In this document: one piece after another, positions 35,844 to 45,982 of the stretch
How positions within the stretch are numbered: position 1 is the stretch's first letter
Layout of the letters: each line of letters starts with the position of its first letter
Assembly (NCBI GenBank): GCA_013288485.1
Contig: JABDBW010000003.1
Coordinates: 1-64,000 of the forward strand
Reading direction: 5' to 3'
Source of the DNA: Bacteroidota bacterium
Lineage (GTDB): Bacteria; Bacteroidota; Bacteroidia; Sphingobacteriales; Sphingobacteriaceae
Length of the DNA stretch: 64,000 nt
Program-made: the position numbers and the translations under genes
Notes under the pieces: model-generated
Seen by the model: only the letters and a program-made list of their open reading frames with translations
Told to the model about the DNA's origin: nothing
Databases searched by the model: none

Positions 35844-36551
35844 ATGACCGGAGAAGAAAAAATAAGACAAGCATTCGAAAACAAGAACTGGCAAGAAATT
35901 AAGGTAACTGATTCCTGGCAGATATTTAAAATAATGGCCGAGTTTGTTGACGGCTTTGAAAAATTAGCTAAAATAGGCCCTTGCGTATCCATATTTGGCT
36001 CGGCGCGCACGCATAACGATAACCCCTACTACAAACTGGCTGAAGACACCGCCCGCCTGCTTACAGAGCGCGGCTATGGTGTAATATCAGGCGGCGGCCC
36101 CGGCGTAATGGAAGCTGCCAATAAAGGAGCTTACGAGGCAGGAGGTAAATCGGTAGGATTGAATATTGAACTACCCTTTGAGCAATTTCACAACAAATAT
36201 ATTGACCGGGATAAGATACTGGAGTTCGATTATTTCTTTATCCGCAAGGTAATGTTCATGAAATACTCGCAGGGGTTTATTATACTGCCGGGCGGGTTTG
36301 GTACCCTGGATGAATCGTTCGAGGCGATAACCTTGATACAAACAGGTAAAATTGCCCGTTTCCCCATTGTATTTGTTGGCGTTGAATACTGGGGTGGCTT
36401 ATTTAACTGGATAAAAGAAAAAATGCTCGACCAGGAACACAACATCCACCCGGATGACTTGAACTTATACCGTGTAGTTGATACTGCACAGGAAGCTGTT
36501 GAGCATATCTTCCGTTTCTACGATAAATATGTGCTGAAACCGAATTTTTAA
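35844..36551 (+). CDS. LOG-family (TIGR00730) protein
   Basis: 235 residues, Rossmann-like LOG protein. Contains VSIFGSARTH, YGVISGGGPGVMEAANKGAYEAGG, the nucleotide-binding LPGGFGTLDESFEAITLIQTGK and a KYSQGFIILPGG strand. Family members cleave cytokinin ribotides or related nucleotide 5'-monophosphates at the N-glycosidic bond; the bacterial role is generally unknown. Length slightly above the 190-aa LOG core. Confidence 0.92.
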   Translation: MTGEEKIRQAFENKNWQEIKVTDSWQIFKIMAEFVDGFEKLAKIGPCVSIFGSARTHNDNPYYKLAEDTARLLTERGYGVISGGGPGVMEAANKGAYEAGGKSVGLNIELPFEQFHNKYIDRDKILEFDYFFIRKVMFMKYSQGFIILPGGFGTLDESFEAITLIQTGKIARFPIVFVGVEYWGGLFNWIKEKMLDQEHNIHPDDLNLYRVVDTAQEAVEHIFRFYDKYVLKPNF

Positions 36552-36602
36552 AAAGAAAACAGTATTACGATATGTAATTTCGTGATTATAACTTATTTTC
36601 TC

Positions 36603-37265
36603 ATGAAAAGACCAATTATTATATTGCTAATTGTAGGATGCTTTTTATTCTTTGCCTGGGTAATAGCCGGGGCCACTCATATCCTGAGTATTTACCATCT
36701 CCCAACTACGTCAAACCAGCCTACCTATAACCCGGGCGATATTATAATAGCATCGGCGTTAAAAAAGCCAAATAATAACTCGCTTATTCTTTTTAAAAGA
36801 CCTGATAACAGTACCTGGGTATTCAGATGTATCGGAAAAGAGGGTGATGTAATAGAAATTAGGAATGCCACAGTTTATTTAAATGGCAAATTGTTGAACG
36901 AGCCATTTGCATGGAATGAGTATTACATTACAAAAGACCAGTTGCAAAGGATAATGGGATATGTGGACAAAAACAAAAATACGGTAAAACCCATAAATGA
37001 CAGTTTATTTTCAATTGCTTTAACAAGTGCCGAATTAAAGGAATACAATCTTAATTTAAAGCTTTATACTGCATCAAAAGACAGTATAAATCCAAGTATT
37101 TTTCCGGAGTTTAAAAAATTAGGATACAATGAAGATAACCTGGGTCCTGTAAAAGTTCCAAAAAACTGTTATTTTGTTTTAGGGGACAGCAGGCATGATG
37201 CAATGGATTCGCGCTATATTGGATTTGTAAAAGAAGACGAAATAATTTCAACAGTAATAAAATAG
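36603..37265 (+). CDS. S26 signal-peptidase-I homologue with altered active site
   Basis: 220 residues from the ATG at 36603 (the track uses GTG at 36582). N-terminal membrane helix (IIILLIVGCFLFFAWVIAG), box B TSNQPTYNPGDII with the nucleophile-position Ser, box D WVFRCIGKEGDVIEI, and box E GDSRHDAMDSRYIGFV. Classical SPase I has Lys directly before the Arg of box D (KRxxGxPGD); here it is Phe and Pro is Glu, so the Ser/Lys dyad is incomplete. It may be inactive, use another base, or be a specialised maturation enzyme. A terminator follows. Confidence 0.8.
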   Translation: MKRPIIILLIVGCFLFFAWVIAGATHILSIYHLPTTSNQPTYNPGDIIIASALKKPNNNSLILFKRPDNSTWVFRCIGKEGDVIEIRNATVYLNGKLLNEPFAWNEYYITKDQLQRIMGYVDKNKNTVKPINDSLFSIALTSAELKEYNLNLKLYTASKDSINPSIFPEFKKLGYNEDNLGPVKVPKNCYFVLGDSRHDAMDSRYIGFVKEDEIISTVIK

Positions 37266-37267
37266 CA

Positions 37268-37305
37268 ATAAAAAAAGCGATAAGATTAACCCATCGCTTT
37301 TGTAT
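37268..37305 (+). terminator. Terminator after the signal-peptidase homologue
   Basis: AAAAAGCGAT / ATCGCTTTT around an 11-nt loop. Confidence 0.75.
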
Positions 37306-37323
37306 ATAAATAAAGTCTCCCGT

Positions 37324-39333
37324 TTACTTTACAGTTGCAACATACGGATTGCTTGCCAATTCGATCATGTTAATTACCTCACTATATACTTTCACTGAAG
37401 AGCCGGAATAGCCAGTATATTTAAAACGTATATTTCCATTTTTGTCAATAATAAATTTTGTAGGTATGCCGCTCACATCAAAAGCGCTAACCACTTTTCC
37501 CTGTTTTCCGTCGGCATTTTTTTCGTCCATTAGCACATGGAAAGTATATATATTGTTAGTGATAAACTTTTTAACCTGGCTAACGTAATCATTGCCCGTT
37601 TCCCAGGTATCAACAAACAAAAACACCACATTAGGATCATCCTTATATTTATTCACAGCCATTTGCATACCCGGAAAAGACATCTTGCAGGGGCCGCACC
37701 AGGTAGCCCAAAAATCAACAACTACTGTTTTTCCTTTCAGGTCATTTAATGATACAACCTTTCCATCCATGCCCTTTAAAGTAAAAGCAGGCGCTGGTGT
37801 GTTTATCATATCTTTTGAAAAATCAACAACTGTATTTGCAGCCTCTTTTTTTACATTTTCTTCTTCTTTATTAAATTCTTCCTGTAGTTTTTGTCGTTGT
37901 TTTTGTATTCTCTCATCATTTAGTTTTTGTAATGAAGCAATGTACTGGTCATATCCTTTATCGCTCCCGTTAATTTTAATGTAGCATTCTTTTAACATTG
38001 CTTCCCATTCGTCTGATGCCCCGGGAGACTTCATAGCCGTTTCAGCCACTTCTTTAGCTTGAGCATAGTCCTTACCGGCCATCACTATTTGTGCATAATG
38101 AAGCGTTACGGGGCCACCGCCTTTGGTAATTTGCTTATCATACAGCGGTTTCTGTACTTTTAATGCTTCGTCGTATTTGCCCTCTTTGTACAATATATAG
38201 GCATAAGTGTCGCCAACCATATAAGTAAAACCCTGTATATTGCTCTTTGCCTGCTCTGGTGTCATATATGAGCCAACTACCGGATTACTTACCAGTGCAT
38301 TAACGATATCCACTGATTGTTTAGACAATCTTTCTGCCATCTCTAAATTCTCGCCTTTTTCCGCCTCTTGCCAGGCAACACTATTCAGTGTTTGAAATAA
38401 CATTGTCTTGTCATTAATTAAAGCTATATATTTTTCACACGATGCAATATCATTAATTTTAAGGTACCCTAATACAAGTTGTCTTCTTATCAATTCATAT
38501 ATACTACCTGGTTGATCCAAAGCATTTTCAGGGAATTTATGCAAGAATGCCTGGTATAATGAATCCTGTTTCTTTACATCTTTTTCTCTAAGAATATTAT
38601 TTATTATTTCGTTCTTTGTTACGTTTCCATCAGGGTATCTCCGCTTTATCATTGCCAGCAATGAGTCGGCTTCCGGTTTCTTCTTTTGCATGGTTAATAT
38701 GGAAACCGCCATGGTCATATCTTTTTCGTTATTGCTATTTTTAAGTTCCCCCACTTTATCCTTTAGCAAAGCCATATCCTCCTGATCTGTTGACATTGAT
38801 AAAGCCCTGTAATAACCCATACCATATTCTTTTTCGCTTTCGGGGAATGTGGCTATTTCCTGTTTATAAAGTTTAAGAACCTGTGCTTTGTCGGCCGGTA
38901 CTTTGGCAAACGCGTTACCCATACCCATGTAAAATAACGCTTCCGACGCGTACGCACCCTGTATTGGTTGTTTTTCATTATACACCATATAGAAATAACC
39001 TTTGCCATTGTTATTATCTACCATAGTATCTTTATGGATTTTAAAAAAGAAGCCTTTTGCCGCCACCGAAATAGTTAAATATCCTTTTAATAATTTACCC
39101 TCAAGTTTTAGTTCGATATCTGCAGCGGGGTTTTTTTTGCCATCTACATAATAAACCGTGGCCTTAATATCCTGCTTACCATCGAGTTTTGTTCCCACAG
39201 GGTCATACGTGACACTGATGGGTTGCCCCTGCGACGGATATTGTTCCGAAATGGTTAAATGACTGTTTTGCGCGAATAAAGTTTGACATACCAGCATTGC
39301 CGGTAATACCAATAAGTAATTTAGGTTTTTCAT
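37324..39333 (-). CDS. TlpA-like thioredoxin with long N-terminal repeat region
   Basis: 669 residues with signal peptide [21 protein letters not shown]. The first about 480 residues are helical, TPR-like ([32 protein letters not shown]), followed by a charged coiled-coil stretch ([22 protein letters not shown]). The C-terminal about 150 residues form a redoxin domain with [15 protein letters not shown] (about residue 545). Periplasmic disulfide reductase of the TlpA/ResA type, very frequent in Bacteroidota with such N-terminal extensions. The partner is unknown. Confidence 0.92.
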   Translation of the reverse strand: MKNLNYLLVLPAMLVCQTLFAQNSHLTISEQYPSQGQPISVTYDPVGTKLDGKQDIKATVYYVDGKKNPAADIELKLEGKLLKGYLTISVAAKGFFFKIHKDTMVDNNNGKGYFYMVYNEKQPIQGAYASEALFYMGMGNAFAKVPADKAQVLKLYKQEIATFPESEKEYGMGYYRALSMSTDQEDMALLKDKVGELKNSNNEKDMTMAVSILTMQKKKPEADSLLAMIKRRYPDGNVTKNEIINNILREKDVKKQDSLYQAFLHKFPENALDQPGSIYELIRRQLVLGYLKINDIASCEKYIALINDKTMLFQTLNSVAWQEAEKGENLEMAERLSKQSVDIVNALVSNPVVGSYMTPEQAKSNIQGFTYMVGDTYAYILYKEGKYDEALKVQKPLYDKQITKGGGPVTLHYAQIVMAGKDYAQAKEVAETAMKSPGASDEWEAMLKECYIKINGSDKGYDQYIASLQKLNDERIQKQRQKLQEEFNKEEENVKKEAANTVVDFSKDMINTPAPAFTLKGMDGKVVSLNDLKGKTVVVDFWATWCGPCKMSFPGMQMAVNKYKDDPNVVFLFVDTWETGNDYVSQVKKFITNNIYTFHVLMDEKNADGKQGKVVSAFDVSGIPTKFIIDKNGNIRFKYTGYSGSSVKVYSEVINMIELASNPYVATVK

Positions 39334-39429
39334 TTTTAAAAGTGTGGTTTTAGAGTTTAAACTAAATTATTAGTCAAGGTAAGAAATATTTAATTAATTT
39401 TTCCAAATTTCTTTATTTATTTTGCGCTC

Positions 39430-40653
39430 ATGCACCGACCTAAAAAACAGGCTGCCTTAGGCTTTATTTTCGCAACACTCCTTATCGACGTTATGGGCCT
39501 GGCGATCATCATTCCCGTCTTTCCCAAATTATTGATGCACCTGATACATGGTAGTGTAAGCGATGTTTCGATCTATGGCGGATGGTTAACCGCGGCATAC
39601 GCCATTATGCAATTTCTTTGCTCACCCCTGATAGGCAACTTGAGCGATAAATATGGCCGCAGGCCGGTGTTGCTATGCTCATTGGTAGGTTTTGGCATCG
39701 ACTATTTATTTTTAGCCTTCGCACCTACTATTGGCTTATTGTTTATTGGACGGATCATTGCGGGTTTTACCGGGGCAAGTTTTACTACGGCCAACGCTTA
39801 TATTGCTGATATAAGCACACCCGAAAAGAGGGCGGCCAACTTTGGCCTGGTGGGCGTAGCCTTTGGCCTGGGGTTTATTATAGGGCCGGTTATTGGTGGT
39901 ATATTAGGTAAATACAACGTACACTACCCTTTCCTGGCAGCAGCCGGTTTGGCTTTTCTCAATGCTATCTACGGCTACTTTATTTTGCCGGAATCATTGG
40001 CTCCCGAAAACCGGAGGCCGCTTGAGTTAAAAAAGATCAACCCGTTTACCTCATTAATTCAATTGAAAAAATATAAATCAGTTATCGGCCTGGCTGTATC
40101 TTTATTCCTTATTTACTTTGCCGTACAGGCTGTGCAAAGCGTATGGACCTATTATACCATGTATAAATTTAACTGGAGCGAGACTATGGTGGGTATTTCG
40201 TTGGGTGTGGTTGGATTTTTAGTGGCGCTGGTGCAGGGTGGCCTGATCAGGTTTATCAACCCAAAATTGGGCAACGAACGAAGTATATGGGTAGGCTTGG
40301 TGCTTTATAGTATTGGCTTACTGTTATTTGCGTTTGCTTCAGAGGGATGGATGATGTTCGCTTTCCTGGTACCCTATTGTTTGGGCGGAATAGCTGGCCC
40401 CGCTTTACAGGGATATATGAGCAACAGCGTACCCGCCAATGAGCAAGGCAACCTGCAAGGCGGATTAACGGGATTAATGAGTTTGAGCGCTGTTTTCGGT
40501 CCCTGGTTGATGACATTGGCGTTTCATTATTTTACAAGTAAGGCCGCCCCTTTTCAATTTCCCGGCGCCCCTTTTGCCATTGGCTCAATTTTAATGCTTT
40601 TAAGTGCTATATTGGCAATATTATCATTTAAGAAAAATAAACAGGTGCTTTAA
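39430..40653 (+). CDS. MFS transporter, TetA-like, copy 1
   Basis: 407 residues, twelve-helix major facilitator of the TCR/tetracycline-type subfamily. Starts [24 protein letters not shown], then the motif A loop [14 protein letters not shown] and [23 protein letters not shown]. The gene immediately downstream is a homologue, so this is a tandem duplication. Drug versus metabolite export cannot be decided from sequence. An AT-rich leader with TATTTTGC immediately before the ATG may hold the -7 box. Confidence 0.93.
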   Translation: MHRPKKQAALGFIFATLLIDVMGLAIIIPVFPKLLMHLIHGSVSDVSIYGGWLTAAYAIMQFLCSPLIGNLSDKYGRRPVLLCSLVGFGIDYLFLAFAPTIGLLFIGRIIAGFTGASFTTANAYIADISTPEKRAANFGLVGVAFGLGFIIGPVIGGILGKYNVHYPFLAAAGLAFLNAIYGYFILPESLAPENRRPLELKKINPFTSLIQLKKYKSVIGLAVSLFLIYFAVQAVQSVWTYYTMYKFNWSETMVGISLGVVGFLVALVQGGLIRFINPKLGNERSIWVGLVLYSIGLLLFAFASEGWMMFAFLVPYCLGGIAGPALQGYMSNSVPANEQGNLQGGLTGLMSLSAVFGPWLMTLAFHYFTSKAAPFQFPGAPFAIGSILMLLSAILAILSFKKNKQVL

Positions 40654-40689
40654 ACATCCTGCTATTTCGGGTGTTGTGTATTATCCTTT

Positions 40690-41937
40690 ATGAATATAAA
40701 AGACAAAACTAAAACATCTGCCGCGCTCGGTTTTATTTTCATCACCATTTTTATTGATGTATTAGGGTTGGGTATTATTATCCCGGTATTGCCTAAACTG
40801 CTCCAAACGCTGGGTCATATTAATGTAAACAGGGCTTCTGAGTATATAGGCTGGCTTACTTTTGTTTATGCTTCCATGCAGTTAATTTTTGCCAGTATAA
40901 TGGGCAATCTTAGCGACAGGTATGGCCGGCGGCCTATTTTGCTGATCTCTTTATTTGGTTTCGGCCTCGATTACGCTGTTATGGCCTTTGCGCCAACAAT
41001 AGCGTGGCTGTTTGTAGGCCGTACGATAGCGGGCATTTGCGGTGCAAGCACATCTACTGCAACAGCCTACATTGCCGATGTAAGTACCGGCAATAAAAGA
41101 TCGGCTAATTTCGGCCTGATTGGCGCGGCATCAGCTATCGGCTTAATATTTGGGATTGCTTTGGGCGCGTACCTTTTCGCTATCAATATAAGATTGCCTT
41201 TTATAGCCGCCGCCGCCTTTGCACTCGGAAATGCCTTGTATGGGTTGTTTGTACTGCCCGAATCATTGGCAAAAGAGCACCGGAGAAAGTTTGAATGGAG
41301 TCGGGCAAATCCGTTGTTGTCATTACAACGAATTTATAAAAAACAACCCGCGCTTGCCAGTTTACTAACTGCAACCGCCATAATTTATATTGCTCAAAAA
41401 GCTGTGGAGTATTTATTATCAACTTTTATTTACGAAAAATTTGACTGGACGCCTGCGAGTGTAGGTACGCTCGGTCTGTTTGTCGGTTTGGTTTTATTCG
41501 GAATACAGGCAGGCTTGATACGTTATACGGTACCCAAATTCGGCCAGAAAAAAAATATAATAGCCGGGTTGATATTTTACGCCGTTGGTTTAGCGCTCAT
41601 TGCAATTGCCGGCAAAGGATGGATGCTTTATTTATGTATGATACCCTATTGCCTCGGTGGATTATCAGGACCAACATTACAAAGCATGGCAAGTGAAGAA
41701 GTGGCCAAAAATGAGCAGGGGGAGCTGCAGGGCGCATTTTCTATCCTGAACAGCTTCAGTCTTATTATCGGGCCGCTTGTGTTTAGCTACGTATTTTTCT
41801 TCTTTACGAAAAAGGGCTCGGCTGATTATTTTCCGGGGGCGCCTTATGTACTGGCGGCTGTTTTAATGCTCATCAGTGTGTTTCTTGCTATAAAAAGTTT
41901 TAAAAAACCGGTTAAAAAAGTTAGGGTTAATAGCTAA
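40690..41937 (+). CDS. MFS transporter, TetA-like, copy 2
   Basis: 415 residues, homologous throughout to copy 1: ALGFIFITIFIDVLGLGIIIPVLP, GNLSDRYGRRPILL, GRTIAGICGASTSTATAYIADVS, and near-identical ends of repeat units (YLPGAPY-like YFPGAPYVLAAVLML). 36 bp after copy 1, so probably co-transcribed. The cytoplasmic loop and the C-terminal half have diverged, suggesting different substrates. It ends 4 bp before the DUF502 gene's stop. Confidence 0.93.
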   Translation: MNIKDKTKTSAALGFIFITIFIDVLGLGIIIPVLPKLLQTLGHINVNRASEYIGWLTFVYASMQLIFASIMGNLSDRYGRRPILLISLFGFGLDYAVMAFAPTIAWLFVGRTIAGICGASTSTATAYIADVSTGNKRSANFGLIGAASAIGLIFGIALGAYLFAINIRLPFIAAAAFALGNALYGLFVLPESLAKEHRRKFEWSRANPLLSLQRIYKKQPALASLLTATAIIYIAQKAVEYLLSTFIYEKFDWTPASVGTLGLFVGLVLFGIQAGLIRYTVPKFGQKKNIIAGLIFYAVGLALIAIAGKGWMLYLCMIPYCLGGLSGPTLQSMASEEVAKNEQGELQGAFSILNSFSLIIGPLVFSYVFFFFTKKGSADYFPGAPYVLAAVLMLISVFLAIKSFKKPVKKVRVNS

Positions 41938-41941
41938 TTGC

Positions 41942-42535
41942 TTAATCCAGCCCGCTCACACCGCCTGATATGACAAACTTCATCATATCGGCCGCATTTT
42001 TATTGATCGGTTTTACCTTATCGGCCGATATAATAATTACCTGACCGGCAAATGAATACGAATAGGGAAAGTAAACCGCTACTTCGCCCGGCAAATTTAG
42101 CTTGGCGAGGTCCTTTTGTACAAGGAAGCCTATTTTTTTTAAACCGAACTCATTAACTTCCACAATAACCGCTTCATTAAACTTCTTCTCATCTCCAACA
42201 AATGCTTCGGTAAGGTCCTTTATTGATGAGTACAGGAAATTAAAAAACGGCAAACGGTTTATCCACCTATTAAACCAGCGTTTAATAGGATCGGTTATTA
42301 CGCTGGTCACCAATATCCCTGCTATCATGATGATCACAAAAACATTTAATATACCCAAACCAGGTATGTACATAGGTTTACCCTTACTGTCTGTCCATAA
42401 AAAGTCGCTCAAATTTAAGGCGCTGTCAATACTTGAAACAGCCCAGAATATTAGAAACGCGGCAGCGCCGAGCGGCACAACCACTATAAGCCCCTTAAAA
42501 AAATAGTTCAATAAAGCTTTAGCTATGTTTTTCAT
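41942..42535 (-). CDS. DUF502 family membrane protein
   Basis: 197 residues. Two N-terminal membrane helices (GLIVVVPLGAAAFLIFWAVSS and ILNVFVIIMIAGILVTSVI) and a soluble C-terminal part with PFFNFLYSSIKDLTEAFVGDEKKFNEAVIVEV, the DUF502 signature. Function unknown; plant homologues are COV-like. It follows the murF-alr gene 13 bp downstream on the same strand, so co-transcription is likely. Confidence 0.88.
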   Translation of the reverse strand: MKNIAKALLNYFFKGLIVVVPLGAAAFLIFWAVSSIDSALNLSDFLWTDSKGKPMYIPGLGILNVFVIIMIAGILVTSVITDPIKRWFNRWINRLPFFNFLYSSIKDLTEAFVGDEKKFNEAVIVEVNEFGLKKIGFLVQKDLAKLNLPGEVAVYFPYSYSFAGQVIIISADKVKPINKNAADMMKFVISGGVSGLD

Positions 42536-42548
42536 TCCCCTTTATTTT

Positions 42549-45011
42549 CTACTCATAAAAATACACTCTTTTTACCCTTTGCGAAATATTAGTTAAAATC
42601 TCATACGGAATAGTACCTATTTGGGTTGCAAGTTCTTCTATCCTATGCTGTTCATTAAAAATGATCACTTCGTCACCTTCTTTAACCTCCACGTTGCTTA
42701 CATCTATCATACACAGATCCATAGAAACATTACCGATGGTTGGTACCAGGACGCCATTTACCAGCATTTTGCCTACGCCGTTACCAAACGCACGCAGGTA
42801 ACCGTCGGCATAGCCTATGCGCACGGTGGCTATGCGGCCATCTTTTATCATTACACCATTCCGCCCATAGCCTACCGTATCGCCTGCAGGCACTTTTTTT
42901 ACTTGTGATATACTGGTTTTCAAACTGGTAATGGGCTGCAAGGCATTATCAGAAGCCGCCACCGCGGCGTCTATACCGTATAGGCCAATACCCAGCCGCA
43001 CCATATCAAACTGGGCCGAGGGCCAACGGGTAATAGCCGATGTATTAGACAGGTGTTTCATTATTTTATAACCCAAACACTTCTCTATTTTTTTGGCTGC
43101 TTTTTCAAACCTGCTGATCTGTTTAGCGGTAAACTCATCATGTTCCGCAGCCTCACTGGCAGCCAGGTGTGAGAAAACAGAACAAATACGCACGTACTTA
43201 TTTACTTCCAGCATATCGCATAATACTTCTACATCAAAAGGCTCAAAACCCAGGCGATGCATACCCGTATCAATTTTTAAGTGTGCAGGGTAGTTTACCA
43301 AGTCGTTTTGCCGCACATATTTTATAAAATCATCAAACAACCCGAAACTAAAAATCACGGGCTCCAGTTTATATTCTGTTAGTTTATCAAATGCCGATTG
43401 CTCGGCATTAAGCACCATAATAGGCAGGTTAATGCCGGCCTGCCGCAAAGAGACACCTTCGTCGGTGTAGGCAACCGCCAAATAATCAACTTTATTGTAT
43501 TGCAGCATATTTGCTAATTCAAACGTCCCGCTGCCATAGCTGAAAGCCTTGACCATAGCCATTACCTTTACGCCCGGCTTTAGTTTTGATTTGTAATAGT
43601 TCAAATTGCCCAGCAAAGCGTTCAGGTTGATCTCCATTACCGTTTCGTGCGTTTTTTGGCTTAAAGCCCGGCTCACCCGCTCAAATTCAAAACTGCGGGA
43701 GCCTTTAATCAATATGGCTTCTTCTTTAAAATTAAGCGCAAATAATTGGTTAAGCAATGTGGCAGTATCTGCATAAAAATGCTTTTCGGGCATATCAAAA
43801 TATGCTTCATATTTTTCCAGCGCAGCGCCTACCCCAATAAATTTGTTAATGTTTTTTGATTTTATCAGTTCGGCAACCTGTTTATACAAAACATCTTCCT
43901 GCAAGCCCGATTGAAATATATCCGATAGTATCACCGTCTTTTTTTGATGCTGATTTTGCTGGTTCAAAAAATTAAGCGCGATTTCTAACGATTGTATATC
44001 CGAATTATAAGAATCATCAATAACCGAGCAATCATTTATCCCCATTTTAAGCTCCAGGCGCATACTTACCGGGTTAAGGCGCTCCATGCGTTTATCTGTT
44101 TCAGCGGGCGAATAATCTAAAGCTAACAGTGTTGCCCAGCAAACTATAGCATTTTCTATTGATGCCTGGTCAAGAAACGGAATAAGGCACTCAATCTCGT
44201 TTTCTTTAAACCTGGCGCGCAGGTAATAATTTTTCTTTATTACAGTTTCGCTAAAAACATACAGATCAGCCTGTTTGAAATTCCTGCTCCAGGTAAAACA
44301 TTTCCCCTCGGGCATATCCTTTTTATAATCGAGCAACTGGTCGTAATTGTGAATAAGCAAACTGCAGTTTTTAAACAGCTTTAATTTTTCAAGCACTTTT
44401 TCGCGGGTATTTTCAAAACCCTCGTCATGGGCTGTACCCAGGTGGGTTAACACACCGATGGAGGGTTTTATAATGGCTTCCAACTTATCCATTTCGCCCG
44501 GCAGGGAGATACCCGCTTCAAATATTCCCAGGTTGTTATTATCATTGATCTGCCATACAGAAAGCGGTACGCCAATTTGCGAATTATAACTTTTGGGGTT
44601 ACGCACAATATTTTTATCTATTGCCATTAACTGGTACAGCCATTCTTTAACAATAGTTTTACCGTTGCTGCCTGTTATACCTATAACTTCGAGGTTAAAC
44701 CGGGCCCGATGGTATGCAGCCAGCATTTGCAGGGCTGCAAGTACATCAATTACAATTAAAAAATTGGCATCGGGCAGTTTGAGTTCAGGGCCCTCCTTTA
44801 CCACAAAGTTGCGTACACCGGCAGCATAAGCCCCGGCAATAAACTCATGGCCGTTGCGCCTGCCGCTCAGGGCAAAAAATAAACCTTCGGCAGCAGTATT
44901 AATTCGGCGACTATCGGTAAGTAATACACTAATGGTATCATCGTTCACCAAATCGCCCCCGGCATTAATAATTTGCTTAACTTCTTTTATGGAATACTGG
45001 TTGCTTAGCAT
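42549..45011 (-). CDS. Bifunctional MurF ligase / alanine racemase
   Basis: 820 residues. N-terminal MurF half (about 1-450): Mur ligase P-loop GITGSNGKT at 111-119, then FEAGISLPGEM and DSYNSDIQSLEIAL. It adds D-Ala-D-Ala to UDP-MurNAc-tripeptide. C-terminal alanine racemase half: PLP lysine in MAMVKAFSYGSGTFELA (about 485), the RIGYADGYLRAF loop, and the second-base Tyr region DTVGYGRNG. Supplies D-alanine for the same pathway. This fusion is typical of Bacteroidota. The single start and continuous frame show a true fusion. Confidence 0.97.
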   Translation of the reverse strand: MLSNQYSIKEVKQIINAGGDLVNDDTISVLLTDSRRINTAAEGLFFALSGRRNGHEFIAGAYAAGVRNFVVKEGPELKLPDANFLIVIDVLAALQMLAAYHRARFNLEVIGITGSNGKTIVKEWLYQLMAIDKNIVRNPKSYNSQIGVPLSVWQINDNNNLGIFEAGISLPGEMDKLEAIIKPSIGVLTHLGTAHDEGFENTREKVLEKLKLFKNCSLLIHNYDQLLDYKKDMPEGKCFTWSRNFKQADLYVFSETVIKKNYYLRARFKENEIECLIPFLDQASIENAIVCWATLLALDYSPAETDKRMERLNPVSMRLELKMGINDCSVIDDSYNSDIQSLEIALNFLNQQNQHQKKTVILSDIFQSGLQEDVLYKQVAELIKSKNINKFIGVGAALEKYEAYFDMPEKHFYADTATLLNQLFALNFKEEAILIKGSRSFEFERVSRALSQKTHETVMEINLNALLGNLNYYKSKLKPGVKVMAMVKAFSYGSGTFELANMLQYNKVDYLAVAYTDEGVSLRQAGINLPIMVLNAEQSAFDKLTEYKLEPVIFSFGLFDDFIKYVRQNDLVNYPAHLKIDTGMHRLGFEPFDVEVLCDMLEVNKYVRICSVFSHLAASEAAEHDEFTAKQISRFEKAAKKIEKCLGYKIMKHLSNTSAITRWPSAQFDMVRLGIGLYGIDAAVAASDNALQPITSLKTSISQVKKVPAGDTVGYGRNGVMIKDGRIATVRIGYADGYLRAFGNGVGKMLVNGVLVPTIGNVSMDLCMIDVSNVEVKEGDEVIIFNEQHRIEELATQIGTIPYEILTNISQRVKRVYFYE

Positions 45012-45071
45012 GATGCCACTAATTTGCTTATATTTCTGTGAATAGAAGAATTTTTAACAACTTTGGTTTTA

Positions 45072-45554
45072 ATGGATATCCCCCAAAAGCAAAAAATAAC
45101 GGACGAGAAGAGCGCCTTAACTAAAGCCGAACATTATTGTGCCTACCAGGAACGCTCGCAGCAGGAAGTGAGGGATAAACTATTTGAATGGGGTTTGCGG
45201 CCGCAGGTTGCCGAGGGTATTATTTCGCAGTTAATTACAAGTGGCTTTCTGAACGAGGAACGCTTTGCAAAAGCTTATACTGCGGGCAAGTTTAACCAGA
45301 AAGCATGGGGACGCCTAAAAATAAAACAGGGTTTAAAATTAAAAAAGGTGTCTGATGTTTTGATAAAAAAAGCATTGGAAACCCTTAACCCCGATGCCTA
45401 TCTGCAAACCCTGGAAAAGGTGATACAAAAGAAAAGTGCTTTGATCGCCGAAAAAGATCCCTACAAACGCCGGTATAAACTGCAACAATATGCCCGTGGG
45501 CGTGGCTTTGAAACCGACCTGGTAATGGATGTTTTGAAAGACAATGGTTTATAG
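45072..45554 (+). CDS. recX: RecX regulatory protein
   Basis: 160 residues from the ATG at 45072 (the track uses TTG at 45063). Three-helix RecX repeats: YCAYQERSQQEVRDKLFEWGL, LITSGFLNEERFAKAYTAGK, WGRLKIKQGLKLKKV, and C-terminal YKLQQYARGRGFETDLV. Binds RecA filaments and modulates their activity. Divergent from murF-alr with a 60-bp gap; AACTTTGG immediately upstream may be its -7 box. Confidence 0.92.
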   Translation: MDIPQKQKITDEKSALTKAEHYCAYQERSQQEVRDKLFEWGLRPQVAEGIISQLITSGFLNEERFAKAYTAGKFNQKAWGRLKIKQGLKLKKVSDVLIKKALETLNPDAYLQTLEKVIQKKSALIAEKDPYKRRYKLQQYARGRGFETDLVMDVLKDNGL

Positions 45555-45620
45555 TTTTTCAAAAAAATTAAAGGTTTTACTTGTAGAATATGCATTTCTA
45601 TCTATATTTGCACTCCCAAT

Positions 45621-45693
<73 letters not shown>

Positions 45694-45732
45694 CAAAATC
45701 CCTTCTGACCAGCAGAGGGGTTTTATTTTTAA
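45694..45732 (+). terminator. Terminator after tRNA-Gly
   Basis: AAAATCCCTTCT / AGAGGGGTTTT stem, then T-rich sequence. Confidence 0.75.
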
Positions 45733-45751
45733 AAGGTTAACGCCTGCCCAG

Positions 45752-45767
45752 TCCCGATGCATCGGGA
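45752..45767. repeat. Palindrome TCCCGATGCATCGGGA
   Basis: A 16-bp perfect palindrome with the same arms as the one at 25359, immediately before a tRNA-Leu fragment. Confidence 0.8.
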
Positions 45768-45817
45768 TGGTAGACACGCCCCGATTTAAATCGGGGTTCC
45801 CGTCAAAGGAGTGCGGG
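45768..45817 (+). pseudogene. tRNA-Leu fragment 1
   Basis: Matches the neighbouring tRNA-Leu from GGTAGACACG (D-loop) through CCCGTCAAAGG (variable arm) to GCGGG, but the anticodon arm is replaced by the perfect palindrome CCCCGATTTAAATCGGGG and both acceptor halves are missing. Not a functional tRNA. Apart from one base, identical to fragment 2 over about 48 bp. Confidence 0.85.
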
Positions 45818-45843
45818 ATTGGTTAGGTTAAAAATTATCACCT

Positions 45844-45928
45844 GCTCGGGTGGTGGAACTGGTAGACACGCAGGACTTAAAATCCTGTGCCCGTCAAAGG
45901 CGTGCGGGTTCGATTCCCGCCCCGAGTA
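45844..45928 (+). tRNA. tRNA-Leu (TAA)
   Basis: 85 nt: acceptor GCTCGGG / CCCGAGT (one G-U), D-loop GGTAGACACG, anticodon stem CAGGA / TCCTG with loop CTTAAAA (anticodon TAA), long variable arm TGCCCGTCAAAGGCGT, T-arm GCGGG-TTCGATT-CCCGC, discriminator A. The class II shape fits leucine. Confidence 0.93.
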
Positions 45929-45929
45929 C

Positions 45930-45967
45930 AACAAAAGCCGCTCATCTGGCGATGGGTGGCTTTTGTT
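45930..45967 (+). terminator. Terminator after tRNA-Leu
   Basis: AACAAAAGCC / GGCTTTTGTT with an inner CTCATC / GATGGG helix; it ends about 16 nt before the GIY-YIG start codon. Confidence 0.85.
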
Positions 45968-45982
45968 ATTTTATATTTATTT

